From Planctomycetota bacterium (GTDB lineage Bacteria; Planctomycetota; B129-G9), in contig QNCA01000146.1 of the NCBI GenBank assembly GCA_003644325.1, forward strand, positions 1 to 5,101: a stretch of DNA of 5,101 nt, in the 5' to 3' direction. The notes under the pieces are model-generated. The model had not been told where the DNA came from. It saw only the letters and a program-made list of their open reading frames with translations, and searched no databases. The position numbers were made by a program, and so were the translations under genes. Shown piece by piece: positions 4,988 through 5,101 of the stretch; within the stretch, counting starts at the first letter, position 1, and each line of letters opens with the position of its first letter.

Positions 4988-5101
4988 GAGCCGCTTATGA
5001 GCGAAGCGAGTTAGCGGCTCTTAACCCTGAGGAGCGGAGCGACGAAGGGTCATCCGCTTATGAGCGAAGCGAGTTAGCGGCTCTTAACCCTGAGGAGCGG
5101 A
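4988..5101. repeat. 63-base tandem repeat made of two hairpins, cut by the right window edge
   Basis: Bases 4991-5038 and 5054-5101 are identical over 48 bases, a period of 63; the second copy is cut off by the window end. Each unit has two stem-loops. The first has stem GAGCCGCT/AGCGGCTC in copy 1 (4988-4995 with 5013-5020), shortened on the left side in copy 2, where the flank differs. The second has stem ACCCT/AGGGT (5024-5028 with 5046-5050). Both loops contain nearly the same core, GAGCGAAGCGAG (4999-5010) and GAGCGGAGCGAC (5032-5043). The array begins 4 bases after tRNA-Leu and could also affect the end of its transcript. Confidence 0.85.

Noticed and set aside
4991..5101. A CRISPR array
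   Set aside because: The 48-base identical block with a 15-base remainder is a 63-base tandem duplication; spacers are too short, and no cas gene is present.
4981..5101. A repeat protein encoded by the 63-base unit (21 codons, open in one frame, containing NPEERSDEGS)
   Set aside because: There is no start codon or ribosome site, the frame enters from inside tRNA-Leu, and the palindromic structure explains the pattern better than coding does.

Overview
The window is bacterial chromosomal DNA of mixed, generally GC-rich composition. It has sigma70-like promoters, Shine-Dalgarno-led genes and two bacterial tRNA genes. The PurN variant (SGEGTT and GKGFYG motifs), the CGGATT mini-repeats and the hairpin repeats built on GAGCGRAGCGA suggest an environmental or candidate-phylum lineage, perhaps planctomycete-like. 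That placement rests on memory of similar sequences and is weak.

Left part (1-2766, minus strand). This is a compact restriction-modification operon read right to left: an N6-adenine DNA methyltransferase (1603-2679), a one-domain HsdS-like specificity subunit (777-1598), and a protein starting with a PD-(D/E)XK nuclease domain of the type I HsdR N-terminal type (from 767 to beyond base 1). The genes are 4 and 9 bases apart, and a sigma70-like promoter lies in the 87-base gap upstream. The nuclease frame has no stop and leaves the window at its left edge, so its full architecture, including whether it has a helicase motor, cannot be seen. The specificity gene is clearly AT-richer than its neighbours.

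Middle part (2767-4369). A minus-strand pair lies here: a class-I glutamine-amidotransferase-like peptidase of family C26 (3389-4186) and phosphoribosylglycinamide formyltransferase PurN (2767-3396). They overlap by 8 bases and are driven by a very good promoter with an extended -10. A divergent promoter serves the plus strand, and its transcript probably begins with a stem-loop.

Right part (4370-5101, plus strand). A 64-residue Trm112/UPF0434 zinc-ribbon protein is followed by a hairpin-forming inverted repeat. Then come tRNA-Cys(GCA) with its own promoter and encoded CCA, a spacer holding three CGGATT motifs and a strong hairpin, and tRNA-Leu(UAA) without encoded CCA. The window ends in a 63-base tandem repeat made of two hairpins with different stems but a shared loop core.

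How the genes work together: the left operon should modify and cut DNA at a site chosen by the specificity subunit. PurN belongs to purine synthesis, and its C26 partner is of unknown substrate. The right side is translation-related (a Trm112-like protein and two tRNAs). The most interesting object is the three-part restriction system with a short methyltransferase, a half-size specificity subunit and a separate nuclease.
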